From assembly GCA_023418705.1 (NCBI GenBank), contig JAEZYZ010000200.1:1-37537 (forward strand): a stretch of DNA of 37,537 bases, read 5' to 3'. Position numbers and translations under genes: made by a program. Positions within the stretch are counted from its first letter, which is position 1, and every line of letters begins with the position of its first letter. This DNA is from Pseudomonadota bacterium. GTDB taxonomy: Bacteria > Myxococcota_A > Polyangia > Polyangiales > Polyangiaceae. Of this stretch, positions 8,257 through 18,294 are shown in pieces. The notes beneath the pieces were generated by a model that did not search any database, was not told the DNA's origin, and saw only the letters and a list, made by a program, of their open reading frames with translations.

Positions 8257-8305
8257 CGACCCACGCACCCACCAAGCTCGGGTCTAGACGCGTCGAAGGG
8301 GCCCG

Positions 8306-8395
8306 CGTGGGGGCCTAGAGCGACGAACGGTTTGCAGCGCCAACCGTTCGTCGCGGAAAATGAGACCATCCAGAGCACCGATCCGTGAGCAAACG
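8306..8395 (+). repeat. R2 intergenic repeat, copy 1, with perfect 12-bp inverted repeat
   Basis: This segment shares GCGACGAACGGT, TGCAGCGC, CGCGGAAAATGAGA, CCAGAGC and CCGATCCG/GAGCAAA blocks in the same order with 31367-31481. Here it forms a hairpin: CGACGAACGGTT (8321-8332) pairs perfectly with AACCGTTCGTCG (8342-8353) across a 9-nt loop. It has no coding signature. It sits between the two convergent genes that end at 8033 and 8483. Confidence 0.7.
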
Positions 8396-8483
8396 AGAAG
8401 GTTTCCCGATGAGTTCGGGGCCCTCACTCGTTGGGGCCCCGAATTCATCGGGATTCTCCAGTCTGGCAAGCTGATCGGTGCTC
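8373..8483. terminator. Nested inverted repeats between convergent genes
   Basis: An outer perfect 11-bp pair, GAGCACCGATC (8373-8383) and GATCGGTGCTC (8473-8483), encloses an inner 19-bp pair with one mismatch. The inner arms are 8405-8423 (CCCGATGAGTTCGGGGCCC) and 8434-8452, with a 10-nt loop. The outer right arm reaches the last base of the downstream gene's stop codon. Position between convergent genes suggests a bidirectional transcription barrier. There is no T-tract, so it is not a textbook intrinsic terminator; a cruciform or protein site is possible. Confidence 0.6.
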
Positions 8484-9304
8484 TACGGGCGCTCGAGGTA
8501 GCGCGTGGTGAAATACTCGTCTTTGGTGTCCGGAGCGAAGGTGACCTTCTCCGTCTCGAACACCGAGCGCCGCCCGTTCTGCTTGTTGATCATTTCCATG
8601 CGCATGGCGCGGTAACGCTTGTTCTTTGCGTCGAGGAGCTTGACGTTGTCCGTGCGGAGCTCCTTCAAGAGCTTGCCGTCCATGTCGTAGTACATGCCAC
8701 GGCGCACCGCGAACTTGTCCTTGCTTACCCAGTAGGTCTTCTTCGAGTAGCCTTCGCCGCTAGCCACGTCTTTGTTCTTCGGCAGCACCTCGATGACGAA
8801 GCATGGCTCTCCGCCAAAGTCCTCTTCTTTGACCAGTTTGTAGGTGAAATCGTCGAGCTCGGGGATGTTGAAGTCCGCGTAGGAGAACTCGCTGCCCATG
8901 AAGCTCTTCGAGCGGTCCGAGCTGACGATGCGGCGCGTCTTTCGCAACGCCGGCAGGTAAATCCAGGAGTCGTCCGCCTTCTTGTCGTAGTCGAAGACCA
9001 AGACCCCGGTGCCCTTCACGTCGGCTGGGGAGAGGAAGCGGTAGATACGCTTCTCGGTCTCCCCCTTGTCGAACAGCTTCGTCGCCATGCTGAGCTTGCG
9101 CTCCCGAGCCTGACCGCTGGCGTTGATGATGCTCATCTTGACGACCGCCTCCGAGCCGTCGAGCTTTCGAGTCATCGCGACCTTGTTCATGATGTCCCGC
9201 GCGCTCGGCGCAGCGAGCGCCGCAGGGGCCGGGCACAAAAGCGCGGCGCCGATAGCAGCGACCAAGGCATGTGTGGCGGCTCTGCGTGAAATTCGCGTTG
9301 TCAT
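8483..9304 (-). CDS. Outer-membrane lipoprotein-sorting-type exported protein (COG2834-like)
   Basis: The ATG at 9304 is chosen because GGAGGG lies about 6 nt upstream and a Sec signal peptide follows (MTTRISRRAATHALVAAIGA, cleavage near ALAAPS), giving 273 residues. The mature part has the pattern of LolA-like lipoprotein-sorting proteins: repeated beta strands, a KGTGVLVFDYDKK segment, DDSWIYLPALRKTRRI and FMGSEFSYADF. Known members of this subgroup act in the periplasm and often accompany RND-type lipid exporters. Here the gene follows a FadL-like channel by 64 nt on the same strand. Joint handling of a hydrophobic molecule or lipoprotein is an inference. A longer in-frame start at 9355 exists but spoils the signal peptide. 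Confidence 0.85.
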   Translation of the reverse strand: MTTRISRRAATHALVAAIGAALLCPAPAALAAPSARDIMNKVAMTRKLDGSEAVVKMSIINASGQARERKLSMATKLFDKGETEKRIYRFLSPADVKGTGVLVFDYDKKADDSWIYLPALRKTRRIVSSDRSKSFMGSEFSYADFNIPELDDFTYKLVKEEDFGGEPCFVIEVLPKNKDVASGEGYSKKTYWVSKDKFAVRRGMYYDMDGKLLKELRTDNVKLLDAKNKRYRAMRMEMINKQNGRRSVFETEKVTFAPDTKDEYFTTRYLERP

Positions 9305-9368
9305 TCGGACCCTCCGAGCTTTCGGAAAAGTAGCTTTGGCTGGGCGATGCCGCAACTCGCGGCTCGTG

Positions 9369-10874
9369 TCAGAACCTGTGTAAAACGTCGAGCGATAGGG
9401 CGTGCGCGTGCGCTCGGTAGCTGCCGGCGTTCACAGCCGGGGCGGGTTGACCGAGGTACTCTGGATGGCAGGTGTTCGGATCGGTGTACGGCGGCTCACA
9501 TTGGCTCGCCGGAGCCTCTTGAAACACGCTGGCGTCGTCCTCGCTCACTTCGACCTTCGGCTGGTAGCGGAATGTATACGCCAGCGCCACCTCGAAGCTT
9601 CCCAGGAAGACGGACCCTCCGAGCGCGCCCCCCAACTGCGGACCGCTGACGAAGTCGACGTGTGCGTGGCGCGGCTCCGCGACCGGGGTGGCGTAGAACA
9701 CGCCCGCGCGCAGGGCGGCCAGGTCAGGAACGAGCGCGTAGTCGCCCCCCAGATGGAAGCTGAGCGTATCCTGCCACTGCTTTTGGATGTCGATCCGGCC
9801 GACGTCCAAGGTCTGGCCCAGGAGCGTCGCGCTCAGGCCGTCGGTATCGAGCGTGAAAGTTTCCACCCGCGACCAGCTCTCGTAGTTCACGTCGAGCTCG
9901 ACGTCGAAGAGCTCGGTTCCCTGAGCTTCGTGGATGTAGCGCACGCCGACCCGCGCCGTGAGCGGGAGCGGGAGCGTGAGCGTGACGTCGTCGGCAGGGC
10001 GGCCGTCGCGCGTCAGCTCCACGCCGCCCTGGATCCCCGTCGAGAGCGGGTCGATGGTCAGGGTGCTGTCGGTTTGAATGGCCGTCGGGATCACTTGCCC
10101 GGAGAGGCCGATCTCCAAGAAGCGCGCGGGCCGGTACCAGGCCCCGAGGATCGCGTTCAAGGTCATGGGGTCCGAGCCTTCGACGCGCGCGAGCAGGTCG
10201 AACTCACTGGAGACCGGGTTCGCGTCCCCAGGGAACGGCACCCCGTCTACCACGAGCTCGTAGTGGAGCTTGGGGACGTGGATCCACTGAAACGTGGCGC
10301 CCACCCCAAACTTGGGGCTCGGCGACCAAGCGGCGCTGGCCGAGTACGCGAGCACCTGCACGTCCCGCCGCACCATCATGTAGCGCTGGCCGCCGTCGAC
10401 CGGGAACTCTTTGCGCCCCGCGCCCGCTGGCGCGTAGATCGCCAGCGCGAACCCGAAATCGTCGAGGCCCAAGTTCGACGCCACCCCGAGCAGCGGCTCG
10501 AGCAGCTGCCAGGGCTGTTGGTTCTCCACCGTCGAGAACTCGACCAGCGGAGCGGCGCCAGCTTGCAGGTTGCCGAAGTCCAGCGTCGGAGCCCGCGTGA
10601 AGCTGTGGGCGTTGTACGAAAACCGATTGCCGACGTGGAGCAGCGTGCCGTCGAGCTTCGCGAGGCCCGCTGGGTTGAACTCCACCGCCGCCAGGTCATC
10701 CGCCTTCGCCGTGAAGGCACCGGCTCGCCCCGACGCGCGCGCCCCGGTGCTCCCCCAGAAATACCCTTGAGCGTGTGCCGCGGTCGACAGCAACATCGCA
10801 GCCAACAACACGGAGGAGCCCAGCGCGAGCCGCCGGGCGGCGCCGCGAAACACTGTCGCATTCATGACGTTCAT
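9369..10874 (-). CDS. FadL/OmpP1-family outer-membrane transport protein
   Basis: With an ATG at 10874 (another at 10865) the 501-residue product begins with a signal peptide that ends in LLSTAAHAQG. The mature N-terminus GYFWGSTGARASGRAGAF and the motif EFNPAGLAKL (family NPAGLA) are typical of FadL/OmpP1 proteins, whose N-terminal hatch plugs a 14-strand beta barrel. Alternating hydrophobic strands run to a terminal aromatic, LDVLHRF. The family moves long-chain fatty acids or other hydrophobic compounds across the outer membrane. Neither ATG has a clear ribosome binding site. A TTG further upstream at 10946 keeps the frame but puts 24 extra residues before the signal. It is followed by the sorting-type gene and is probably its operon partner. 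Confidence 0.88.
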   Translation of the reverse strand: MNVMNATVFRGAARRLALGSSVLLAAMLLSTAAHAQGYFWGSTGARASGRAGAFTAKADDLAAVEFNPAGLAKLDGTLLHVGNRFSYNAHSFTRAPTLDFGNLQAGAAPLVEFSTVENQQPWQLLEPLLGVASNLGLDDFGFALAIYAPAGAGRKEFPVDGGQRYMMVRRDVQVLAYSASAAWSPSPKFGVGATFQWIHVPKLHYELVVDGVPFPGDANPVSSEFDLLARVEGSDPMTLNAILGAWYRPARFLEIGLSGQVIPTAIQTDSTLTIDPLSTGIQGGVELTRDGRPADDVTLTLPLPLTARVGVRYIHEAQGTELFDVELDVNYESWSRVETFTLDTDGLSATLLGQTLDVGRIDIQKQWQDTLSFHLGGDYALVPDLAALRAGVFYATPVAEPRHAHVDFVSGPQLGGALGGSVFLGSFEVALAYTFRYQPKVEVSEDDASVFQEAPASQCEPPYTDPNTCHPEYLGQPAPAVNAGSYRAHAHALSLDVLHRF

Positions 10875-11311
10875 TCGTCGTCGATGCACGGGCACCACGA
10901 GCTTCGGGTTCGCGGGCGCGCGTGACTCATTGACTATCTGCCTCAAGTGAGGGCTTCACATCAACCCTGCTCGCGAGTGCGTGTGATGGATTCAACGACG
11001 ACGGCGCGCCGCGACAGGCAGGACGTTCGCCGTGCCGCGGCCCGGTGGTCCACAGGTCGCCTCGATCAAAAAAAGGAAGACCGGGAATGGACGGATCCCC
11101 CGGAATGGCGACCGGCAGCAATTCCGTTTCGAAACCGTTTTCTGACCGCGCGCCGCGGGTGCAGAAACGTGCGGTTTCGAGAGCCGTCTGGTGCCGCTGG
11201 TGACACTCGTCACTCAGGCTCGCGCTGTCGTCTTCACACCCCTGCGACCAGAATGAAACTTTCCTTGAATCCAGAACAAGGATTCTTCCCCGGGACCGCT
11301 ATTATCCCTGC
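10875..11311. other. Divergent intergenic region without a gene
   Basis: The 437 nt between the FadL-like gene and the lipoprotein gene must hold promoters in both directions, but no pair of -35/-10 boxes is convincing. On the plus strand TATTAT at 11300-11305 ends 6 nt before the ATG at 11312, which would fit a leaderless transcript. A run of seven A residues lies near 11069. Nothing coding or repeated was seen. Confidence 0.5.
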
Positions 11312-12055
11312 ATGCAATCCCACCTCGCTCCCATGATGCTCCTCCGGCTCCCCGCTCCTTTCGCTTCCAACATCCGCCGCGGCACGGCTGCCTGGCCGCT
11401 GCTGCTCGGCGTGTCCCTCTCCGCAGTAGGCTGCGGAAGCGACGAGGGCGAACCGTCGTCCAAGCCCGACGCCTGGATCGGCAACACGTATGTCCTGGAG
11501 GTGCCGGAGGCCAGGTGGACCGAGCCGCCCGGCATCGGCGCGGAGATCAGCGGCTTCGTTCCGCAGTTCTTGATGCAGGTGCAGGGCGCGAGCGGCAGCG
11601 ACGTCGAGGTCTTGATGGGTACGGGGCTCGTGGGTGAACAGGAGACGTGCGGGCCGACCCAAACGGTCACCGCGAGCTCGAGCTATCCCTCGATGCAGAT
11701 CGGCCCGGTGGACCATCCCATCTATGTTCGCCACGTGCGCGAGGAGGACCTCGCGGTCGCTGCGACCGCCTACGACTTGACGCTGACCAATGTCCTGCCC
11801 GGCGGCGGCGAGGTCGGCGAGCTGACGGCGACGATGGACATGCGGGAGCTGTACCCGCTCTTCACTCAGCTCATCACTCCAACCCCCGAGATCGTCTGCA
11901 TGGCGTTTATGTCCTCGGCGCAGATTCCCTGCGATCCGTGCCGGGACGGCGAACCGTTGTGCCTGACGATCAAAGCCGAGGGGGTCGTCGCCGAACCCAG
12001 CGATTTGACCGTTCAACCGATCGACACCGGAACGCTGGACCCGACGTGCCAGTAG
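11312..12055 (+). CDS. Hypothetical lipoprotein
   Basis: This is a 247-residue protein with a long signal region and a lipobox-like LSAVGCGSDEGE, after which the mature chain would be anchored through Cys46 or so. It contains several Cys residues late in the chain (MAFMSSAQIPCDPCRDGEPLC), consistent with disulfides in an exported protein. No family is recognised. No Shine-Dalgarno sequence precedes the ATG. The stop lies 31 nt before the next gene, whose product is also a lipoprotein, so the two may be co-expressed. Confidence 0.7.
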   Translation: MQSHLAPMMLLRLPAPFASNIRRGTAAWPLLLGVSLSAVGCGSDEGEPSSKPDAWIGNTYVLEVPEARWTEPPGIGAEISGFVPQFLMQVQGASGSDVEVLMGTGLVGEQETCGPTQTVTASSSYPSMQIGPVDHPIYVRHVREEDLAVAATAYDLTLTNVLPGGGEVGELTATMDMRELYPLFTQLITPTPEIVCMAFMSSAQIPCDPCRDGEPLCLTIKAEGVVAEPSDLTVQPIDTGTLDPTCQ

Positions 12056-12086
12056 CCAGCATCTGCCCCTCGGGGAGGAAAACATC

Positions 12087-13655
12087 ATGAGAAGCAACAA
12101 TGTCTCGCGTTTGCTCTTCCTAGGCTCTGTTTTCGCGGCTGGCGGCCTGGGCTGTGGCAGCGAAACCCCCTCTCCTTCTCCCGGAAGCGGTGGTTCGAGC
12201 AGCGGGATTGGCGGCGCAGCGGCGAGCGGCAGTGGCGGAACGGGCATGACCCCGGGTGTGGGTGGCACCACGACGACCGGTACCGGGGCCACGGGCGGTG
12301 TCGCCACCGGTGGCACGGGCGGGATCGGCAGCGGAGGCATCGGCCAAACGGGAGGAACCGGCGGCATCCCTCCCGGCGTGGGTGGCACGGGCACGGGCGG
12401 CGGCGCGACCGGAGGCACGGGCGGCGGCGGAGAGCCGGTCACCTGCAACATCTCCGTCACCAGCTCCGAGATCAGCAGCGCCATCTCCACCGTCGGCATC
12501 GTCGAGTGGTCGACGGATCTGGCGGGGCTCTCCGGAGCGAACATCGAGTTCGGCTTGGACACGTCGTACGGCATGGCGGCCCCGGTGGACCTGAACGAGC
12601 CCGGGTACCGAACCCTCCTGCTCGGCATGAAGGCCCAGCGCGAGTACCACTACCGCATCGTGGCGAACGCCGGCAATCAGCGCTGCGAGAGCCAAGACTT
12701 CACGATCATGACGGGGTCGCTCCCCAACAACTTGCCCGACAAGTCGATCAACACCCCCAACCCGGGGGCGCTCGCCGGCGGGTTCCTGCTGACCGGCCGC
12801 TGGCAAGGTGGGCCGGCGTTCATCCTGGACGCCGACGGCGACTACGTCTGGTGGCACCCGGTTCCGGAGCTGGGCCGAGCGCGCATGAGCTACGACGGCA
12901 AGTACATGTGGATCCGCAACACCAACGTGCAGGGCGGCATGTCACGCTTCATCCGGGTCAAGATGGATGGGACCGAAGAAGAGCTCCACAGCGAGTTCGG
13001 CAACAGCCACCATGACTTCACGGTGCTGCCCGACGAATCCATCGCGTTCATCTCCCACGACGGCTGCGACACGATCAAGCTGCGCACGCCGGACGGCAAC
13101 GTGAGGGACATCATCGACGTCCAGCAGGCGCACGGCGGCACTTCCATGTGCCACGCCAACTCCATCCACTACGACCCCGCCGACCAAACGCTGACGTTTT
13201 CGGACCTTTATCAGGACGCCTACACCAAGATCACGCTCGAGGGAGAGGTCATCTGGGTGGTGGGCGGCTCCACCAGCGATTTCATGGGTGCGAGCTGGAA
13301 CGCGCAGCACGGGCACCACAACTTGCCGAACAATCATCTGCTGTTCTTCAACAACGTCGTGTCGGCAGGACCTGGCGGCGGCCAGGGGAACTCGCTCGCG
13401 ATCGAGCTCGAGCTGGACCTCAACACCATGACCGCCACCAAGGTCTGGGAGTACGACGGCGGATCGGCCAGCAACGTGATGGGCGACGTGCAACGGCTGC
13501 ACAACGGCAATACGCTCATCACCTACTCGGCCGCCGGCGTGATCCACGAGGTGGACGCCAACCGGAACATGGTGCAGTCGATTTCGTTCGGCTTGGGCGC
13601 CGCCCTGGGCTATGCGATGAAGCGACAGTCGCTCTACGGCCCGCCCCCGAAGTGA
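12087..13655 (+). CDS. Arylsulfotransferase (ASST)-like lipoprotein with Gly-rich linker
   Basis: The 522-residue product has a lipoprotein signal ending in AAGGLGCGSE, then a linker of about 95 residues almost wholly Gly, Thr, Ser and Ala, then a globular domain from about residue 120. The first part of that domain looks fibronectin-like (VEWSTDLAGL...YHYRIVANAG). The rest has beta-propeller-type repeats with FILDADGDYVWWHPV, GNSHHDFTVLPD, SMCHANSIHYD, NAQHGHHNLPNNHLLFFNN and RLHNGNTLITY, the pattern of aryl-sulfate sulfotransferases and related propellers. In characterised ASST enzymes a histidine carries the sulfuryl group. Which of these histidines would do so here is not clear, and many family members are uncharacterised. 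It is expected on the cell surface or in the periplasm. Confidence 0.8.
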   Translation: MRSNNVSRLLFLGSVFAAGGLGCGSETPSPSPGSGGSSSGIGGAAASGSGGTGMTPGVGGTTTTGTGATGGVATGGTGGIGSGGIGQTGGTGGIPPGVGGTGTGGGATGGTGGGGEPVTCNISVTSSEISSAISTVGIVEWSTDLAGLSGANIEFGLDTSYGMAAPVDLNEPGYRTLLLGMKAQREYHYRIVANAGNQRCESQDFTIMTGSLPNNLPDKSINTPNPGALAGGFLLTGRWQGGPAFILDADGDYVWWHPVPELGRARMSYDGKYMWIRNTNVQGGMSRFIRVKMDGTEEELHSEFGNSHHDFTVLPDESIAFISHDGCDTIKLRTPDGNVRDIIDVQQAHGGTSMCHANSIHYDPADQTLTFSDLYQDAYTKITLEGEVIWVVGGSTSDFMGASWNAQHGHHNLPNNHLLFFNNVVSAGPGGGQGNSLAIELELDLNTMTATKVWEYDGGSASNVMGDVQRLHNGNTLITYSAAGVIHEVDANRNMVQSISFGLGAALGYAMKRQSLYGPPPK

Positions 13656-13700
13656 CGTGACCGGGACGGCGCCGATGACCTATCGACAAGCAGGACTCGT

Positions 13701-14804
13701 ATGAAGCACGCTCTGATTGGCATCTTGACGGCATGTGCAGCAGCGACCGTGGGCTGCAGCTCGGAAGACCCGCAAAACGGCGGCAACGGCGCCACCGGGG
13801 GTAGCGGAGCCAGCACCGGCGGTAACGCAGGCACCGGCGGCGGCAGCGGGGGTAGCGGCCCGACGGGCGGGACGGGCGGAACCACCAACAGCTGCGCCAG
13901 CCCGGCGGTCGCGCAGGCCACCGAGGCGAGCAACTACAGCTTCTCGAGCACCATCATGCTCGATGTCATCCCGGTCGCGCCTGATTCGGAGCTTTCGGTC
14001 GACTGGAGCGGGGTCACTCAGGATTTTACCGAGGTGACCCTCGATCCCGTGGCCGACGTGAACCTCGTCTCCCTGATCCTCTGGAATTTGAGCCCGACGG
14101 AACTGGCCGCGAAGATGAACGACGACGAGCTCCAGCAAGCCAACGTCGTGGCGCCGATCATGTACCTGCCGATGAACGGGGAGACGTCGGCCAGCATGTT
14201 CGATTTCCTGTCCGCCGCGGGCACCACGCTCTTGGAAGAGGAGATCCTGCAGTACATGGACGCCGAGGCTTATCCGCCGGCGAACCACACCTACACGGCG
14301 ATGGCGGCCAGCGGCACCGTGCTGGGCAAGGGCACCCGCATGATCCAGGCCTTCCAGCTCGACCCGAGCTCGACCAACACCGAGATCGTGCTGGACTCCG
14401 AGTCGACGGGGCTCACCTATTCCGCCACCCTGACCGACCTGCAGCCGATCCAGGTGCCAGCAGGCAGCCCGGACATCACGATCGACTGGTCGGGGATGCA
14501 GACCAACGCCATGGGACGGGAGTTCGCATCGGGCCGCGTCAACGAGGCGCTGGTGGCGAAGTACTCGCTCAGCCCGACCGAGCTCCAAGCGCAGTTCTTG
14601 CAGCTCGAGTCGATCCACGACGGCATCTGGCGCGGCAGCATTGCGACCGGGGCCAGCGTCGATCTGTCCACGCTGACGGATGACAGCGGCGCGGCGTTCC
14701 CCGGTATCGACGACACGAGCACGTGGGTCGTCGCGCTCATGTGCGGCAACTGCACCAACCCGGCCCCCTGGTACCTGACGATCCTCGAGCCCTGCGCCGA
14801 CTGA
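13701..14804 (+). CDS. Two-repeat surface lipoprotein, paralogue A
   Basis: This 367-residue protein has a signal ending in AAATVGC (Cys19), a Gly/Thr/Ser linker to about residue 62, and a C-terminal region of about 300 residues. That region holds two copies of a roughly 160-residue unit: the motif DWSG occurs at 101-104 and 262-265, and LSPTEL at 130-135 and 290-295. It ends with a Cys-containing MCGNCTNPAPWY...EPC tail. I do not recognise the domain. The next gene is a tandem paralogue, nearly identical at the DNA level in the centre and at the 3' end. It is probably an exposed structural or binding protein; no catalytic motif is seen. Confidence 0.8.
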   Translation: MKHALIGILTACAAATVGCSSEDPQNGGNGATGGSGASTGGNAGTGGGSGGSGPTGGTGGTTNSCASPAVAQATEASNYSFSSTIMLDVIPVAPDSELSVDWSGVTQDFTEVTLDPVADVNLVSLILWNLSPTELAAKMNDDELQQANVVAPIMYLPMNGETSASMFDFLSAAGTTLLEEEILQYMDAEAYPPANHTYTAMAASGTVLGKGTRMIQAFQLDPSSTNTEIVLDSESTGLTYSATLTDLQPIQVPAGSPDITIDWSGMQTNAMGREFASGRVNEALVAKYSLSPTELQAQFLQLESIHDGIWRGSIATGASVDLSTLTDDSGAAFPGIDDTSTWVVALMCGNCTNPAPWYLTILEPCAD

Positions 14805-14816
14805 GCGGTATCACCG

Positions 14817-14852
14817 GCGGCCGCTGGCAGCGCACGCGCTTCCAGCGGCCGC
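14817..14852 (+). terminator. Hairpin after paralogue A
   Basis: GCGGCCGCTGG (14817-14827) pairs perfectly with CCAGCGGCCGC (14842-14852) across a 14-nt loop, starting 13 nt after the stop codon. No T-tract follows. A homologous hairpin follows paralogue B, so the duplicated unit includes its 3' flank. Confidence 0.55.
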
Positions 14853-14895
14853 TCACAGCAGGGGGGCGGCCGGCCCAGCAAACGATAGGCTCGGC

Positions 14896-15996
14896 ATGAG
14901 AAATCGACTCGTTGGTGCTTCGGTGACCCTCTTGGCGGCCGCGGGCTCGGCCTGCAGCTCGGAGGATCCTGAGGGGAGCAGCGGCGCCTCTGGAGGCGAA
15001 CCGGCGAGCGGCGGGAGCGCTGGCGCAGGGGCGGGCAGCTCTACCGGCGGCGCGAGCGCTGGCGTGGGTGGGACGACGAGTAGCTGCAGTAGCCCCGCCG
15101 TGTTCATGGCGACGGAGGCGACCAACTACGCCTTCTCGGGTACCCTCTCCTTCGAGGCCCTGACGGTGGCGCCGAGCTCCGAGCTTACCGTCGACTGGAG
15201 CGGTGTCACCGAGGACTTCACGGGCGGCCGTCTCGACCCGGTTCGGGACATCGGCAGCGTGTCGCTCACCTTGTGGAGGCTCAGCGCCGAAGAGCTCGCC
15301 GCCAAGTTGCTCCATGACGCGCTCGAAGCGGGCGATCCCGTGAGCCCCACCATGTACTTGCCCCAAAATGGGGAGACCTCGGCGAGCCTCTTCGATTTCC
15401 TGTCCGCCGCGGGCACCACGCTCTTGGAAGAGGAGATCCTGCAGTACATGGACGCCGAGGCTTACCCGCCGGAGAACCACACCTACACGGCGATGGCCGC
15501 CAGCGGCACGGTGCTGGGGGAAGGCACCCGCATGATCCAGGCATTTCGGCTGGATCCGAGCTCGACCAACACCGAGGTCGCGCTCGATGCCGAGTCGACC
15601 CAGCTCAGCTACGAGGCTGACCTGACCAGCCTGGTGCCCGTGCAGGTGCCCGCGGGAGCGACCAGCGTCACCATCGATTGGTCGGCCTTGCAGGTCAACG
15701 CCTTTGGCAGCAATTTCTATGCGAACGTGATCACCGACGTGATGGTGGCCCGCTATTCGCTCGACCCAGGCGAGCTCGAGGATCAGCTCCTGCGGCTCGA
15801 GACCATCCACCAAGGTCTTTGGCGCAAAGACGTGACGTCGGGATCGAGCGTCGATTTGGCGACGCTAACGGATGACAGCGGCGCGGCGTTCCCCGGTATC
15901 GACGACACGAGCACGTGGGTCGTCTCGCTCATGTGCGGCAACTGCACCAACCCGGCCCCCTGGTACCTGACGATCCTCGAGCCCTGCGCCGACTGA
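14896..15996 (+). CDS. Two-repeat surface lipoprotein, paralogue B
   Basis: The 366-residue product has the same architecture as the preceding gene: a signal ending in AAGSACSSEDPEG, a Gly/Ser/Ala linker, and two roughly 160-residue units each with a DW(S/G)-type motif (VDWSGV, then IDWSAL) and an LSAEEL/LDPGEL counterpart of LSPTEL. It closes with the same MCGNCTNPAPWY...EPC tail. The linker and N-terminal unit have drifted from paralogue A, while the middle and end are almost identical in DNA, including synonymous sites. Duplication followed by gene conversion is inferred. Its function is unknown. A GC-rich hairpin separates it from priA, which converges on it. Confidence 0.8.
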   Translation: MRNRLVGASVTLLAAAGSACSSEDPEGSSGASGGEPASGGSAGAGAGSSTGGASAGVGGTTSSCSSPAVFMATEATNYAFSGTLSFEALTVAPSSELTVDWSGVTEDFTGGRLDPVRDIGSVSLTLWRLSAEELAAKLLHDALEAGDPVSPTMYLPQNGETSASLFDFLSAAGTTLLEEEILQYMDAEAYPPENHTYTAMAASGTVLGEGTRMIQAFRLDPSSTNTEVALDAESTQLSYEADLTSLVPVQVPAGATSVTIDWSALQVNAFGSNFYANVITDVMVARYSLDPGELEDQLLRLETIHQGLWRKDVTSGSSVDLATLTDDSGAAFPGIDDTSTWVVSLMCGNCTNPAPWYLTILEPCAD

Positions 15997-16008
15997 GCGG
16001 TATTGCCG

Positions 16009-16044
16009 GCGGCCGCTGGCGGCGCACGCGCCGCCGCCGGCCGC
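16009..16044. terminator. GC-rich hairpin between convergent genes
   Basis: Arms 16009-16025 and 16028-16044 pair over 17 bp with two mismatches and fill most of the 48-nt gap between paralogue B and the priA stop codon at 16045. The hairpin corresponds to that after paralogue A. It lacks a T-tract. A bidirectional stop is likely from its position. Confidence 0.55.

Positions 16045-18293
<2,249 letters not shown>

Positions 18294-18294
<1 letters not shown>

Noticed and set aside
8061..8483. CRISPR-like array in the repeat-rich gap
   Set aside because: The repeats are long, differ from each other, are not regularly spaced with unique spacers, and no cas gene is present.
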